Assembly: GCA_964428015.1 (NCBI GenBank)
Contig: CAYRWR010000005.1
Span: 62,001-126,000, forward strand
DNA length: 64,000 bases
Direction of reading: 5' to 3'
Source of the DNA: CAYRWR01 sp964428015
GTDB lineage: Bacteria > Spirochaetota > Brevinematia > Brevinematales > CAYRWR01
Position 1 is the first letter of the stretch. Each line of letters opens with the position of its first letter. This document shows, piece after piece, positions 34,329 to 42,203 of the stretch. The notes under the pieces are model-generated. The model ran no database searches. It was not told the origin of the DNA and was given only the letters and a program-made list of their open reading frames with translations. The position numbers were made by a program, and so were the translations under genes.

Positions 34329-36548
34329 ATGACAGAGGATAAAAGAAACATTGTGGTGGCCGTTGCGGGAAATCCCAACAGCGGAAAATCCACCCTGATA
34401 AATGCCATTGCGGGCAGCCGACTGCATGTGGGCAACTGGCCCGGAGTGACTGTCGAAAAAAAAGAAGCGGAAGTCCAGTACAACAATCTCAACATACGTT
34501 TTGTAGATCTGCCCGGCACTTACAGCCTGTCCCCTTTTTCCCAGGATGAGATCGTGGCCCGGGACTTCCTGCTGGAAGAAAAACCCGACCTCATCCTCAA
34601 TGTGGTGGATGCCACCAATCTGGAGAGAAATCTCAACCTCACCGTACAGCTGCTCTCCTTGGGCATCCCGACTATACTGGCTCTGAATGTCTATGACGAA
34701 CTGAAGTCTAAAAACGCCACTATCAATATCCCCCTGCTGGAAGAACAGCTGGGGGTGCATGCCATACCCACCGTGGCTACCAAAGGGGAAGGCATCATCC
34801 CTATCCTGAAAAAAATCGAAAGCCATGCCCGAAATCATGATGTTCCAATTCCCCGTGGCCTGCGCTATAACCAGGATATAGAAGAAGCCCTGGAAAAAAT
34901 CACCGGACATCTCTCCGGGATGGATCTCACACATGCCGCGGATCTGCCCCGGCGCTGGCTCAGTCTGCGCCTGCTGGAAAGGGATGCCTATCTGGAAAAA
35001 AAATACCAGCTTAAGCTGGATAGTGAATTTTATCAGGAAGTAACCGAGCATCTCCGAACCCTGCATGCCCGCCGTATGGAAGAAGTCCTGTCGGATGCCC
35101 GTTTTGCCGTGATCAAAGGTGTAGTGGAATCCGTCCTGAGCCGGCCCCGCCTCGATAAAAAAGACCTGACCGATAAAATCGATAAGTTTGTCCTCAATAA
35201 ATGGGTGGGCATTCCTCTATTTGTCCTGGCCATGTGGCTGGTGTTTAAACTCACCTTTGACGTGGCTACTCCCTACGTGGACTGGCTCAGCGACCTGGTC
35301 ACTGGACCCATGAGCCGCTGGTTCACCAATCTGCTGGTAGCTCTACATTCCCCCTTGTGGCTGATATCGCTGGTAGTGGACGGCATCATTGCCGGAGTAG
35401 GAGCGGTACTGGTGTTTACCCCTGTGATCTTTTTTATGATGTTTTTCATCACATTTATGGAAGGCTCAGGCTATATGGCCAGAGTGGCCTTTATCATGGA
35501 CAGGGTGATGCACGCCATGGGGCTGCACGGGCGCTCCTTTATCCCCATGATTCTGGGTTTCGGCTGCAATGTCCCCTCCATCTATGCTACCCGTACTCTG
35601 GAGACCGATCAGGAAAAACAACTCACCAGTCTGCTGGTCCCCCTCATGTCCTGCGGGGCGCGTCTGCCGGTTTATGTCCTGTTCGCGGGGGCTTTTTTCG
35701 CGACCAATAAAGGGACGGTGATCTGGTCCTTATATTTCCTGGGCGTGGTGATGGCCTTTGTCATGGGCGGCATCTTCAAAAGGACCCTGTTCAAAAACAA
35801 AGGGCGGGAATTTATCATGGAACTGCCCCCCTACCGTCTGCCCAGCTTCAGTAATGTGATGGTGCATACCTGGGAAAAGGTCAAACACTTCGTGATCAAG
35901 GCCGGCACCTATATTATGGCTATGTCGGTGATTGTCTGGTTCCTGTTTTTCCTACCCATAGGTTCAGACAAGGAACATTCCTACCTGGGTAGGGCCGGCA
36001 AGATTATATCCCCGGTCTTAAAACCTCTGGGCTTCGGGACCTGGCAGGCCGGCTCCTCTCTGATCAGCGGTATCGTGGCCAAGGAAGTTGTAGTCAGTAC
36101 CATGGGAACTATCTATCTGGGTGAAGAAACCAACCAGAATTACTACACCAATATCATGGTGGAAGGTAAGTACCTCACCTATGTCATACCCCGTAAACAG
36201 CCCAGTTTCTGGCAGGATCTGGGACATATTGGGATTGGATTTTTTACTGCATCCCGGGACGCGGTGGTATCCTTGTTTACCATCGGTTTTGTCAGTCTGA
36301 ACACGGATGAAGACCCCCAAAACGCAGGCTTAAAAAAAGTCCTGACAGGAGATTTTACCCCGCTTTCGGCTTATGCCTTCCTGGTATTTGTACTGCTGTA
36401 CATGCCCTGTATGGTGGTCCTGGCAGCCATGAAGGGTGAACTCAAGACCTGGAAATGGCCGGTGATCTCAGTGGTCTATCAGATGGCCCTGGCCTGGATT
36501 ATGGCCTTTTTAGTGTACCAGGGCGGACGTCTGCTGGGCCTGGGTTAA
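34329..36548 (+). CDS. feoB: Ferrous iron transporter B, GTP-binding permease
   Basis: 739 residues. The N-terminal G domain has G1 GNPNSGKST (14-22), G3 DLPGTYSLSP and G4 ALNVYDE. A helical GDI-like region follows, then two Gate domains of the inner-membrane permease (MMFFITFMEGSGYMARVAFIMDR; GFGCNVPSIYATRTL; SCGARLPVYVLFAGAFF; SGIVAKEVVVSTMGTIY). It imports Fe(II). The length is normal for a Feo transporter of this type. It lies 7 bp after feoA and 14 bp before the small Cys-rich gene. Confidence 0.96.
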   Translation: MTEDKRNIVVAVAGNPNSGKSTLINAIAGSRLHVGNWPGVTVEKKEAEVQYNNLNIRFVDLPGTYSLSPFSQDEIVARDFLLEEKPDLILNVVDATNLERNLNLTVQLLSLGIPTILALNVYDELKSKNATINIPLLEEQLGVHAIPTVATKGEGIIPILKKIESHARNHDVPIPRGLRYNQDIEEALEKITGHLSGMDLTHAADLPRRWLSLRLLERDAYLEKKYQLKLDSEFYQEVTEHLRTLHARRMEEVLSDARFAVIKGVVESVLSRPRLDKKDLTDKIDKFVLNKWVGIPLFVLAMWLVFKLTFDVATPYVDWLSDLVTGPMSRWFTNLLVALHSPLWLISLVVDGIIAGVGAVLVFTPVIFFMMFFITFMEGSGYMARVAFIMDRVMHAMGLHGRSFIPMILGFGCNVPSIYATRTLETDQEKQLTSLLVPLMSCGARLPVYVLFAGAFFATNKGTVIWSLYFLGVVMAFVMGGIFKRTLFKNKGREFIMELPPYRLPSFSNVMVHTWEKVKHFVIKAGTYIMAMSVIVWFLFFLPIGSDKEHSYLGRAGKIISPVLKPLGFGTWQAGSSLISGIVAKEVVVSTMGTIYLGEETNQNYYTNIMVEGKYLTYVIPRKQPSFWQDLGHIGIGFFTASRDAVVSLFTIGFVSLNTDEDPQNAGLKKVLTGDFTPLSAYAFLVFVLLYMPCMVVLAAMKGELKTWKWPVISVVYQMALAWIMAFLVYQGGRLLGLG

Positions 36549-36562
36549 AAAAGGAGGTACAT

Positions 36563-36751
36563 ATGCATTGGTGGGATTACGCACTGATGATACTGATATT
36601 GGGAGGGGCAGTCTGGCTCATCGCCCGATCCCTGTTTAAAGAAGGCCAGATCACCTGTCCGGATTGTACCGCCGAGGGCTGCTCCGTTAAAAAACTTAAA
36701 ATTGATCCTAAGATAAAAAACACCATTCAACCTCATAAAATACATCATTAA
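36563..36751 (+). CDS. FeoB-associated small Cys-rich membrane protein
   Basis: 62 residues: one N-terminal transmembrane helix (WDYALMILILGGAVWLIARSL) followed by a cytoplasmic Cys cluster TCPDCTAEGCS and a basic tail. This matches the FeoB-associated Cys-rich protein family (PF12669-like), which often ends feo operons and may act like FeoC. The start follows AAGGAGGTACAT. An in-frame longer reading into feoB has no signal and was rejected. Confidence 0.75.
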   Translation: MHWWDYALMILILGGAVWLIARSLFKEGQITCPDCTAEGCSVKKLKIDPKIKNTIQPHKIHH

Positions 36752-36768
36752 AAAATATCATTTCTCTC

Positions 36769-36797
36769 TTGATAATCCTTCCATATTCTGCTACAGT
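36769..36797 (+). promoter_or_regulatory. Candidate promoter of the interrupted barrel gene
   Basis: TTGATA (36769-36774), a 17-bp spacer and TACAGT (36792-36797), 36 bp before the ATG at 36834. Confidence 0.4.
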
Positions 36798-36833
36798 ATT
36801 ACAGTTTGATTTATAATAAAATGGAGGTGCCTA

Positions 36834-37523
36834 ATGAAAAAAATCTTTGTTTTGTCTTTGGTTCTATTATCTTTGTGTGGAATAGGCTTTGCCGGTCAAC
36901 CTTTTAACACCGATGATGCTGTCACAGTGGGAAAGGATAATATGCAGCTGGAGCTGGAGTATGTGGTGGGAATAACCTATGGTATCCCCCCTCTGGTTGA
37001 TCCTACCGGCGTTTTGGATGCCAAATTTGACTATGGTATCTCGGATAAGCTGGATATCTATATCCGTGTCTATCATCACATGGTCTATAACTGAGGTTTT
37101 GATCCCGCGGAACTGGGGATTAAATATACCCTGATCCGTGACAAAAACGCTGTCCCTCTTCTGGGGCTGGCTTTTAACTATTGGCTGGGCACAGGAGAAT
37201 ACGCTCTGACCACCATGCTGACCCGTGATATAGGGGTTTTCCAGATCGATCTCAACCTGGGCATCCTGGAGGACGGCATCAAAGAGACAGGGGCTACACT
37301 GAATATGGCGGCGGCAGGCCTGTTTAATCTATCTTCTTTCTTTACCATTGGCCTGGAGTGGATCGGGTCCTATGTTACCGGTGACCTCAGTACCTTCAAC
37401 GGCTCAGTCTACCTGGGAGCCTTGTTTAATTTCACCGACTGGTTCTCCTGGAATGCCGGTGTGGGTATCTCAGACACAATCTGGATGATAACCGCCCGGA
37501 CAGGACTGACTTTCCATTTTTAA
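36834..37523 (+). pseudogene. Outer-membrane beta-barrel protein (phenol-MetA-degradation-like) split by an in-frame TGA
   Basis: A signal peptide (MKKIFVLSLVLLSLCGIGFA) leads into QPFNTDDAVTVGKDNMQLELE, typical of PF13557-like barrels, and alternating strands run to the terminal RTGLTFHF. The final Phe is an outer-membrane insertion signal. At 37092-37094 a TGA interrupts the frame between VYHHMVYN and GFDPAELGIKYTL. The same frame continues without another stop for 143 codons, and the protein would be 229 residues. TGA is a normal stop elsewhere in the window (feoA, for example). A TGG-to-TGA nonsense change or a sequencing error is most likely; selenocysteine is a remote option. The gene starts 82 bp after the feo operon. 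Confidence 0.75.
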
Positions 37524-37541
37524 ACTAAACAATATACTCAA

Positions 37542-37578
37542 AAAAAAGCAGGCAGTAGTAGTTACTGTCTGCTTTTTT
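37542..37578. terminator. Bidirectional terminator between convergent genes
   Basis: An A-rich arm ending GCAGGCAGTA (37542-37557) pairs with TACTGTCTGCTTTTTT (37563-37578). There is one G-U pair and a 5-nt loop, with T-runs in both directions. Confidence 0.8.
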
Positions 37579-37581
37579 ATT

Positions 37582-38133
37582 TTAATGAGAATATTTCTTT
37601 TTCATCTCTTCCAGCCGGGTGATAATACCCTTAATATCTTTATTTCCCATATACCAGAAGTTCAGAGTCAGGGTATAGTTGAAGTAGAAAATACCGATGG
37701 AAGTGGGCAGCATTGAAGGTATAGATTCGCTGGGTTTGAAAACCACTTGCAGGCCCAATGCGCTCTGTTTATTAACTAAAAGGGCGGTAAAGTCGGCTCC
37801 TCCCTTGAATTCCAAAGTGTGTTCCCAGCCAAAGGCCCGTAATTTATACCTCATCCCGGTACCGAAAGCGATGCCAATGGAGTCAGCCCGCAGGATCACC
37901 GGAGGCATGGCCAGATACCAGGCCATCTGGACTGTCATCAGCCCCCCTGCCCCTATCATAAAAAACAGGAACAGGTAATAGATTATTATCTTGGTTCCTT
38001 CTATATTGAACACAGGAAACACCCGGTGAAATAAAGCGATGTCCAACCCTGCCAGCAGAAAAACCGCCCCGGCTATCAACAGCAGAAATAAGGGAATACG
38101 GCTAAGACAGATATCCAGACGCTCGTTTTCCAT
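37582..38133 (-). CDS. Small membrane protein of unknown function
   Basis: 183 residues with two N-terminal transmembrane helices (IPLFLLLIAGAVFLLAGL and IIIYYLFLFFMIGAGGLM). A beta-rich cytoplasmic domain of about 110 residues follows (PPVILRADSIGIAFG, LEFKGGADFTALLV) with a basic, helical end. The arrangement resembles PH-like bacterial membrane proteins, but I cannot assign a family. The start is preceded by AGGAGTATCCT. It stands alone. Confidence 0.6.
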   Translation of the reverse strand: MENERLDICLSRIPLFLLLIAGAVFLLAGLDIALFHRVFPVFNIEGTKIIIYYLFLFFMIGAGGLMTVQMAWYLAMPPVILRADSIGIAFGTGMRYKLRAFGWEHTLEFKGGADFTALLVNKQSALGLQVVFKPSESIPSMLPTSIGIFYFNYTLTLNFWYMGNKDIKGIITRLEEMKKKYSH

Positions 38134-38303
38134 AGGATACTCCTAAATAATCGGGGTTTCTTTGTTATTATAGGTTCTGAGATAGAAATCTGGCAAGAAA
38201 AATATGCAAACAAAGCGGGTATCAAAATTTGAATTAGAAATCCAAGGTAAGAATGAAGTCAAATATAGGATAAGTTGTCTGCAGCAAATCGAAAATCTGT
38301 TAT

Positions 38304-38900
38304 CTATTTTCCCAGGCGGGGTATAAACCGCGGTACTCTCATCATATAATCCCGGTAAGCCTGTCCAAAGCGGAGCTTGAGGTCCCGTTCTTCAAACAAA
38401 GCGATCATAAAATTCAGTGGAATCCACAAAAGAGTCACCAGCAATATAAACAGGGAATTTAAAAAGAAAGCCAATCCCAACCAATATGCCACATCCGCGA
38501 TGGCCTGGGGATGACGGATCCTGTCGTAGATACCCCCGAACATCTGGTTTTCCTTACGGGGTACATAGGAGTCGGTAGCCACAGTGGAGACGGCCTTGAT
38601 CAGCAGACTGCCGCCCACGGTGAACAGGATACCCAGTCCCACACAAATGATCCAGCCCATGGTCCCCGGTATAATATTACGTGGCAGGCCGATTTCCAGT
38701 GGGAAAAAGGCATAGAGTATCTCCGCGCCAAAGCCCAGGAACATCCCCGCGAAAGAAATCTTTCTCAACACAGCACAGCGCTGCCAGGCTCTTTCTCCTA
38801 TTCGCTTTTCCATATGTGCCGGACCCACACTGAGAATATAAAATACGGTATACCAGGCCATAGTCACAAAGATGCTGATAGTAATGATAACTGGGAGCAT
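38304..38900 (-). CDS. Isoprenylcysteine carboxyl-methyltransferase/PEMT-like membrane methyltransferase
   Basis: 198 residues with five or so transmembrane helices. The C-terminal core is typical of the ICMT/PEMT-like family: GGIYDRIRHPQAIADVAYWLG, then FMIALFEERDLKLRFGQAYRDYMMRVPRFIP. These proteins use SAM to methylate lipids or small molecules, and in bacteria the substrate is usually unknown. It lies 9 bp downstream of the membrane protein at 38910-39314 on the same strand, so the two are co-transcribed. Confidence 0.78.
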   Translation of the reverse strand: MLPVIITISIFVTMAWYTVFYILSVGPAHMEKRIGERAWQRCAVLRKISFAGMFLGFGAEILYAFFPLEIGLPRNIIPGTMGWIICVGLGILFTVGGSLLIKAVSTVATDSYVPRKENQMFGGIYDRIRHPQAIADVAYWLGLAFFLNSLFILLVTLLWIPLNFMIALFEERDLKLRFGQAYRDYMMRVPRFIPRLGK

Positions 38901-38909
38901 AGGGGACTC

Positions 38910-39314
38910 CTATTGTTGATTTATTGCTTTTGACCCGGTCTTAGCCATGATCATACATATCAGGATAAAACTGCAGGCCAGGAAATCTATGATGCTCAAG
39001 GGTAAAAGAAAGGGAGACCAGATAAAGGTGACAGCCAGAATGCCGATTCCGGTCCAGTATCCCCATTCCCGCCGTTTGAACAGACCGATAGCAGCCGTCA
39101 GGCGCAGAGCGGTGATCGGTATGAACAGGCCTAGTAAAAACAAAGGCTCTGTACTGAAAAGACGCTGGAGGGGAGCAAAATAAAACTCAGGATAGGGGCT
39201 CTTCATTAATCCCAGAGACATCAGAAGGGCGGACACAACATCTGTGATCTCAATCAGGCTGTATACTAAAAATGACCAGGCGGAGATCAATAAAGGAATG
39301 TTCTTCTCTTTCAT
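38910..39314 (-). CDS. Four-helix membrane protein of unknown function
   Basis: 134 residues with four predicted transmembrane helices (for example LLISAWSFLVYSLIEITDV and FIPITALRLTAAIGLF, then WGYWTGIGILAVTFIW) and short loops. There is no recognisable motif. It is the first gene of a two-gene operon with the ICMT-like methyltransferase and may modify or position its substrate, but this is only inferred from linkage. Confidence 0.6.
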   Translation of the reverse strand: MKEKNIPLLISAWSFLVYSLIEITDVVSALLMSLGLMKSPYPEFYFAPLQRLFSTEPLFLLGLFIPITALRLTAAIGLFKRREWGYWTGIGILAVTFIWSPFLLPLSIIDFLACSFILICMIMAKTGSKAINQQ

Positions 39315-39385
39315 TCAATTTCCTAATTTAATAACTATCAAAGGTTATAGTATGTTGTTTTTAAGTTTTTATCAAGAATTACAAA

Positions 39386-39411
39386 ACAGGCCCCCATTTC
39401 AGGGGGCCTGT
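39386..39411 (-). terminator. Hairpin after the tandem lipoproteins
   Basis: A 10-bp GC-rich stem: ACAGGCCCCC (39386-39395) with GGGGGCCTGT (39402-39411), loop 6 nt. The following U-run on the minus strand is short (AAAA on the plus strand). Confidence 0.6.
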
Positions 39412-39418
39412 ATGATAA

Positions 39419-40267
39419 TTATCTCAGACTGTAGACCACAGGGTAGGCCAAAATGAAATCTCCCTGATTATCCAGAGTGATGACATCAGGCGAGGGGTTG
39501 GAATTGGTGGAAGTATAGCTCCCCCAGGTACCACCGGAGTAAGTCATACCGGAATAGCGAAAATCCCGAATCACATTAAAAGTAAGGGTATTACCGGTTT
39601 TCCAGGGAGTATTCAAGGGATATGATGCAACTATGGTTTCTGTATTCAGGTCCTGACTGCCGGAAATCAGTTCTCCGGTATTACTATAAGTCAGGTCTGT
39701 AGTGAGAAAACTGCTGGAACCGGCTGAAGTATCTATCCTGTATGTCTCCCGGGTGACATCTCGGTTGCCGTTATAGTATTTTGTAATATAGAAATTTGTC
39801 CAGGCAATCCCGTCTGTCTTTAAAAAAATATTACCCTGTATATAGTACATACTCTCTGTAAATATCCCGTTCCCCTGATTTAGGATTGTATCACCGTCAT
39901 TGGTGAGTGGATCCCATAGATTAGCCCCACCCAGGCTGCGGTATTTCTGGGCAAAAGACAATGAAAAAGTAAAGTGGCTGGAATCGTAAACATAGGTCCC
40001 CCGTGAGCCGGAGGTCAGGACCCAGCCTTCATTACTGATACCGTCATTATCCAGGTCATTGGATAACTCGTAATCCGTGGTAGCCATTAAAAAGCTCCCG
40101 TCTGTAAGAAATGACACATTCTGAGAACCATTACTATAATAGACATCCTCCAGGAGATGGCCCTCACTGTCACTGGACAGTAACCGCCCGTTGCTGATAT
40201 CCAGCGGTATAGAACAGGCGTAAAGTGAAAAAATGGCTGTTAAAAACACAATTATTCTTTTTTTCAT
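39419..40267 (-). CDS. Lipoprotein, second of a tandem paralogous pair
   Basis: 282 residues with a lipobox SLYAC (Cys18), followed by SIPLDISNGRLLSSDSEGHLLE. Shared features with the upstream neighbour are SNGRLL near the N-terminus, a calcium-loop-like D-x-D-x-D segment (DLDNDGISNEGWVL), an SGxRGTYxxD turn and an ending PxWxxGxTxTFxVxxxxxY. The fold looks all-beta. The family is unknown. It starts one base after the stop of its paralog, so the pair is translationally coupled. Confidence 0.72.
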   Translation of the reverse strand: MKKRIIVFLTAIFSLYACSIPLDISNGRLLSSDSEGHLLEDVYYSNGSQNVSFLTDGSFLMATTDYELSNDLDNDGISNEGWVLTSGSRGTYVYDSSHFTFSLSFAQKYRSLGGANLWDPLTNDGDTILNQGNGIFTESMYYIQGNIFLKTDGIAWTNFYITKYYNGNRDVTRETYRIDTSAGSSSFLTTDLTYSNTGELISGSQDLNTETIVASYPLNTPWKTGNTLTFNVIRDFRYSGMTYSGGTWGSYTSTNSNPSPDVITLDNQGDFILAYPVVYSLR

Positions 40268-40268
40268 A

Positions 40269-41180
40269 TTATTCCCCTTCCGGCAGAGTAGCGCCTAATA
40301 AAGAAGAGGTATCCGGGGTGACTACCATATAGTCTCCCATATGAGCGCATGTAATTATATTAAGCTCCTGATCACCCGGTACCCAGCCGCTGTTGTAGCC
40401 CCAGGCACTCCAGGTGGAAGGGGTATAAGTCCTTTTCATATCAGCTGTAGCTGTGACATGAAAAGTCACTGTCTGCCCCGGCTGCCAGGATACCCCATCC
40501 GGGGCCAGGCTATCAATACGGGAAGTATAGTCATACTCCGTCCCGCTAATCAGCGTCCCATCAGGAGCATAAAGATAGGTATTGGGATTAGCAGCCTTGA
40601 GACTATTCTGACTGATATTCACAGTCACTTTAAATGAAGTCAGACTATTGGTTCCATTATAGTAACTTTCCCGGTACATTCCCGCCCAGCTGCCGTTATT
40701 CTGATTGGTGAGGACTTTCATGCTGCTGATGCTATTGAAATAATAGGCGTGTTCCAGGGGTACTGCATTGAATACCTGGCGAACGGTACTGTTGGCGTTT
40801 GTCTGTGGTATCCAGATATAGGCCTGGTTGCCACCCGGAGTACCATAGCGGGAGGAGAGGTTGAGAGTCATAAGCATCATCTCAGGATCAAAACTATATG
40901 TCCCTCTGACTCCGGAAAAAAGGACCCAGCCTTCATTGGTGATAGAATCTTTATCCTTGTCCTGCCCTTCACCTTCATAGGTCAGAGTCTCCAGCAGATA
41001 TCTCCCATCCGCCAGAAAAGAATAACTCAGGGATGAACTGACATGGTAGACGATATCAGTCCTGAACCAGCCCTCTGAAGTTACAGGCAGTAGTCGGCCA
41101 TTGGATGAATCGATAAAGATCGAACACCCGCTCAAAAGCAAAAACAACAATGTCAATCCGGTTAGCCATCGTGTTTGCAT
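40269..41180 (-). CDS. Lipoprotein, first of a tandem paralogous pair
   Basis: 303 residues with a lipobox LLSGC (Cys19), then SIFIDSSNGRLLPVTSEGWF. It has the same architecture as the following gene, including KDKDSITNEGWVLFSGVRGTYSFD. I chose the ATG at 41180, five bases after GGAGG; a GTG two codons upstream overlaps the ribosome-binding site. Duplication with moderate divergence suggests a surface or periplasmic role under diversifying pressure, but no function is known to me. Confidence 0.72.
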   Translation of the reverse strand: MQTRWLTGLTLLFLLLSGCSIFIDSSNGRLLPVTSEGWFRTDIVYHVSSSLSYSFLADGRYLLETLTYEGEGQDKDKDSITNEGWVLFSGVRGTYSFDPEMMLMTLNLSSRYGTPGGNQAYIWIPQTNANSTVRQVFNAVPLEHAYYFNSISSMKVLTNQNNGSWAGMYRESYYNGTNSLTSFKVTVNISQNSLKAANPNTYLYAPDGTLISGTEYDYTSRIDSLAPDGVSWQPGQTVTFHVTATADMKRTYTPSTWSAWGYNSGWVPGDQELNIITCAHMGDYMVVTPDTSSLLGATLPEGE

Positions 41181-41510
41181 AACCACCTCCGTTTATTCAT
41201 ATTAAATCACTATATTTCTATTCCAGATATAGAATTATAGTAATTTTAGTGCAATTATTTATTTAATAAAAAAAATATCCTGTATATATACCCTCATTAC
41301 CAAGGATCCGGTTACAAAACTATACTAATAATTTTTCTAAGATTAGTGCTTTTGCACGACTGCATAGATTAACTGCCAAAACTGAGGAGTGATGACCATG
41401 TCTGTACCAGAAAATGGTTGTAAATAACAAATGATAAAAACAGAATAAAGGGCAAGAAAGTTATGATCCTCCCCGTTTTTCCACCGGATATAATCTGATA
41501 AAAAAAAATA
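41181..41510. other. AT-rich gap without a gene
   Basis: It contains the leader of the tandem lipoproteins, with a TATAAT on the minus strand at 41234-41239. Nothing else is identifiable in it. The only open frame of size (41369-41554, minus) runs through the adjacent terminator hairpin and lacks a ribosome-binding site. Confidence 0.4.
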
Positions 41511-41540
41511 AACCCGCAAATCTGAAGAATTGCGGGTTTT
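41501..41540 (-). terminator. Terminator of the anchored protein gene
   Basis: AACCCGCAA (41511-41519) pairs with TTGCGGGTT (41530-41538). The A-run at 41501-41509 gives the U-tract on the minus strand, and a short T-run follows on the plus strand. Confidence 0.8.
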
Positions 41541-41579
41541 ATATTATCTAACAAAAAATAAATTGTTGCAGGATCCTTG

Positions 41580-42095
41580 TCAGGGTAGAATTTTTTTTGC
41601 TATCATGAGAGCCAGTTCAGTGGTATCTCCCTGAGGGATTTTTTCACTCATCTGGTAGGAAGCAGTAGTGATGGTATCCACTCCATAGTCCGGAACAATA
41701 CCCGCGGTTACTGTATTCACCAGCAAAATCTTTGATTTATTCTGAGCGGCACGAAGGAAATCATCCACCTTTTTATTCAGAGTACCCATCATAAGAGAGT
41801 CAATGATGATAATCCGGTCTGCCTGGATGGTATTGGATTTATTCAGTTCATTCACTCCTCTCAGCATGACAAAAGTGTCAGAACCCAGATTTGTTGATAT
41901 CTTTTCACAAAGCTCATTTTTCCATCCGGAATTTCCCGTATAAATAATGACACGAAAGCTCCCCTGGGGATTGCGGTCCCAAGCTTTGACCCGGCTGAGC
42001 TGGTTTTTAGCTGACTTCATGATAAACATCCCGCTCAGTACTAGTGTCAGAAAAACACCCAGTGAGATCAACAGTACTTTTCCAAATTTTTTCAT
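41580..42095 (-). CDS. Membrane-anchored alpha/beta protein, flavodoxin-like in outline
   Basis: 171 residues: one N-terminal transmembrane helix (VLLISLGVFLTLVLSGMF) then an alternating strand-helix domain (FRVIIYTGNSGWKNELCEKI, ADRIIIIDSLMMGTLNKKVDDFL, SKILLVNTVTAGIVPDYG). The order resembles a flavodoxin or WrbA-like fold, but the phosphate-binding T/S-x-T-G-x-T loop is only partly matched (YTGNSG), so FMN binding is uncertain. I chose the ATG at 42095, after CCGGAGGAG. It is divergent from the DUF763 gene. Confidence 0.6.
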   Translation of the reverse strand: MKKFGKVLLISLGVFLTLVLSGMFIMKSAKNQLSRVKAWDRNPQGSFRVIIYTGNSGWKNELCEKISTNLGSDTFVMLRGVNELNKSNTIQADRIIIIDSLMMGTLNKKVDDFLRAAQNKSKILLVNTVTAGIVPDYGVDTITTASYQMSEKIPQGDTTELALMIAKKILP

Positions 42096-42203
42096 AATTT
42101 GCTCCTCCGGATCTGATGGCATATTGTAGAGAAAGGATCCGGTTAGCGCAATTTTCACCACAGGAAAATTTGATATGCGCGTCAGGAGGTCCTATAATCA
42201 AGC

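Noticed and set aside
34245..35066. A 273-codon frame antisense to feoA/feoB
   Set aside because: It mirrors conserved feo codons and has no start signal or recognisable domain.
37092..37094. Genome-wide TGA recoding
   Set aside because: TGA is used as a true stop in feoA, the oxoamine synthase and the receiver-PilZ gene, so the code is standard.
37092..37120. Selenocysteine readthrough at the TGA in the barrel gene
   Set aside because: The only nearby stem is 5 bp with a loop unlike bacterial SECIS elements, and outer-membrane barrels are not known selenoproteins; nonsense mutation is simpler.
41369..41554. A 61-codon hydrophobic minus-strand frame
   Set aside because: It includes the terminator hairpin at 41511-41538 and has no ribosome-binding site.
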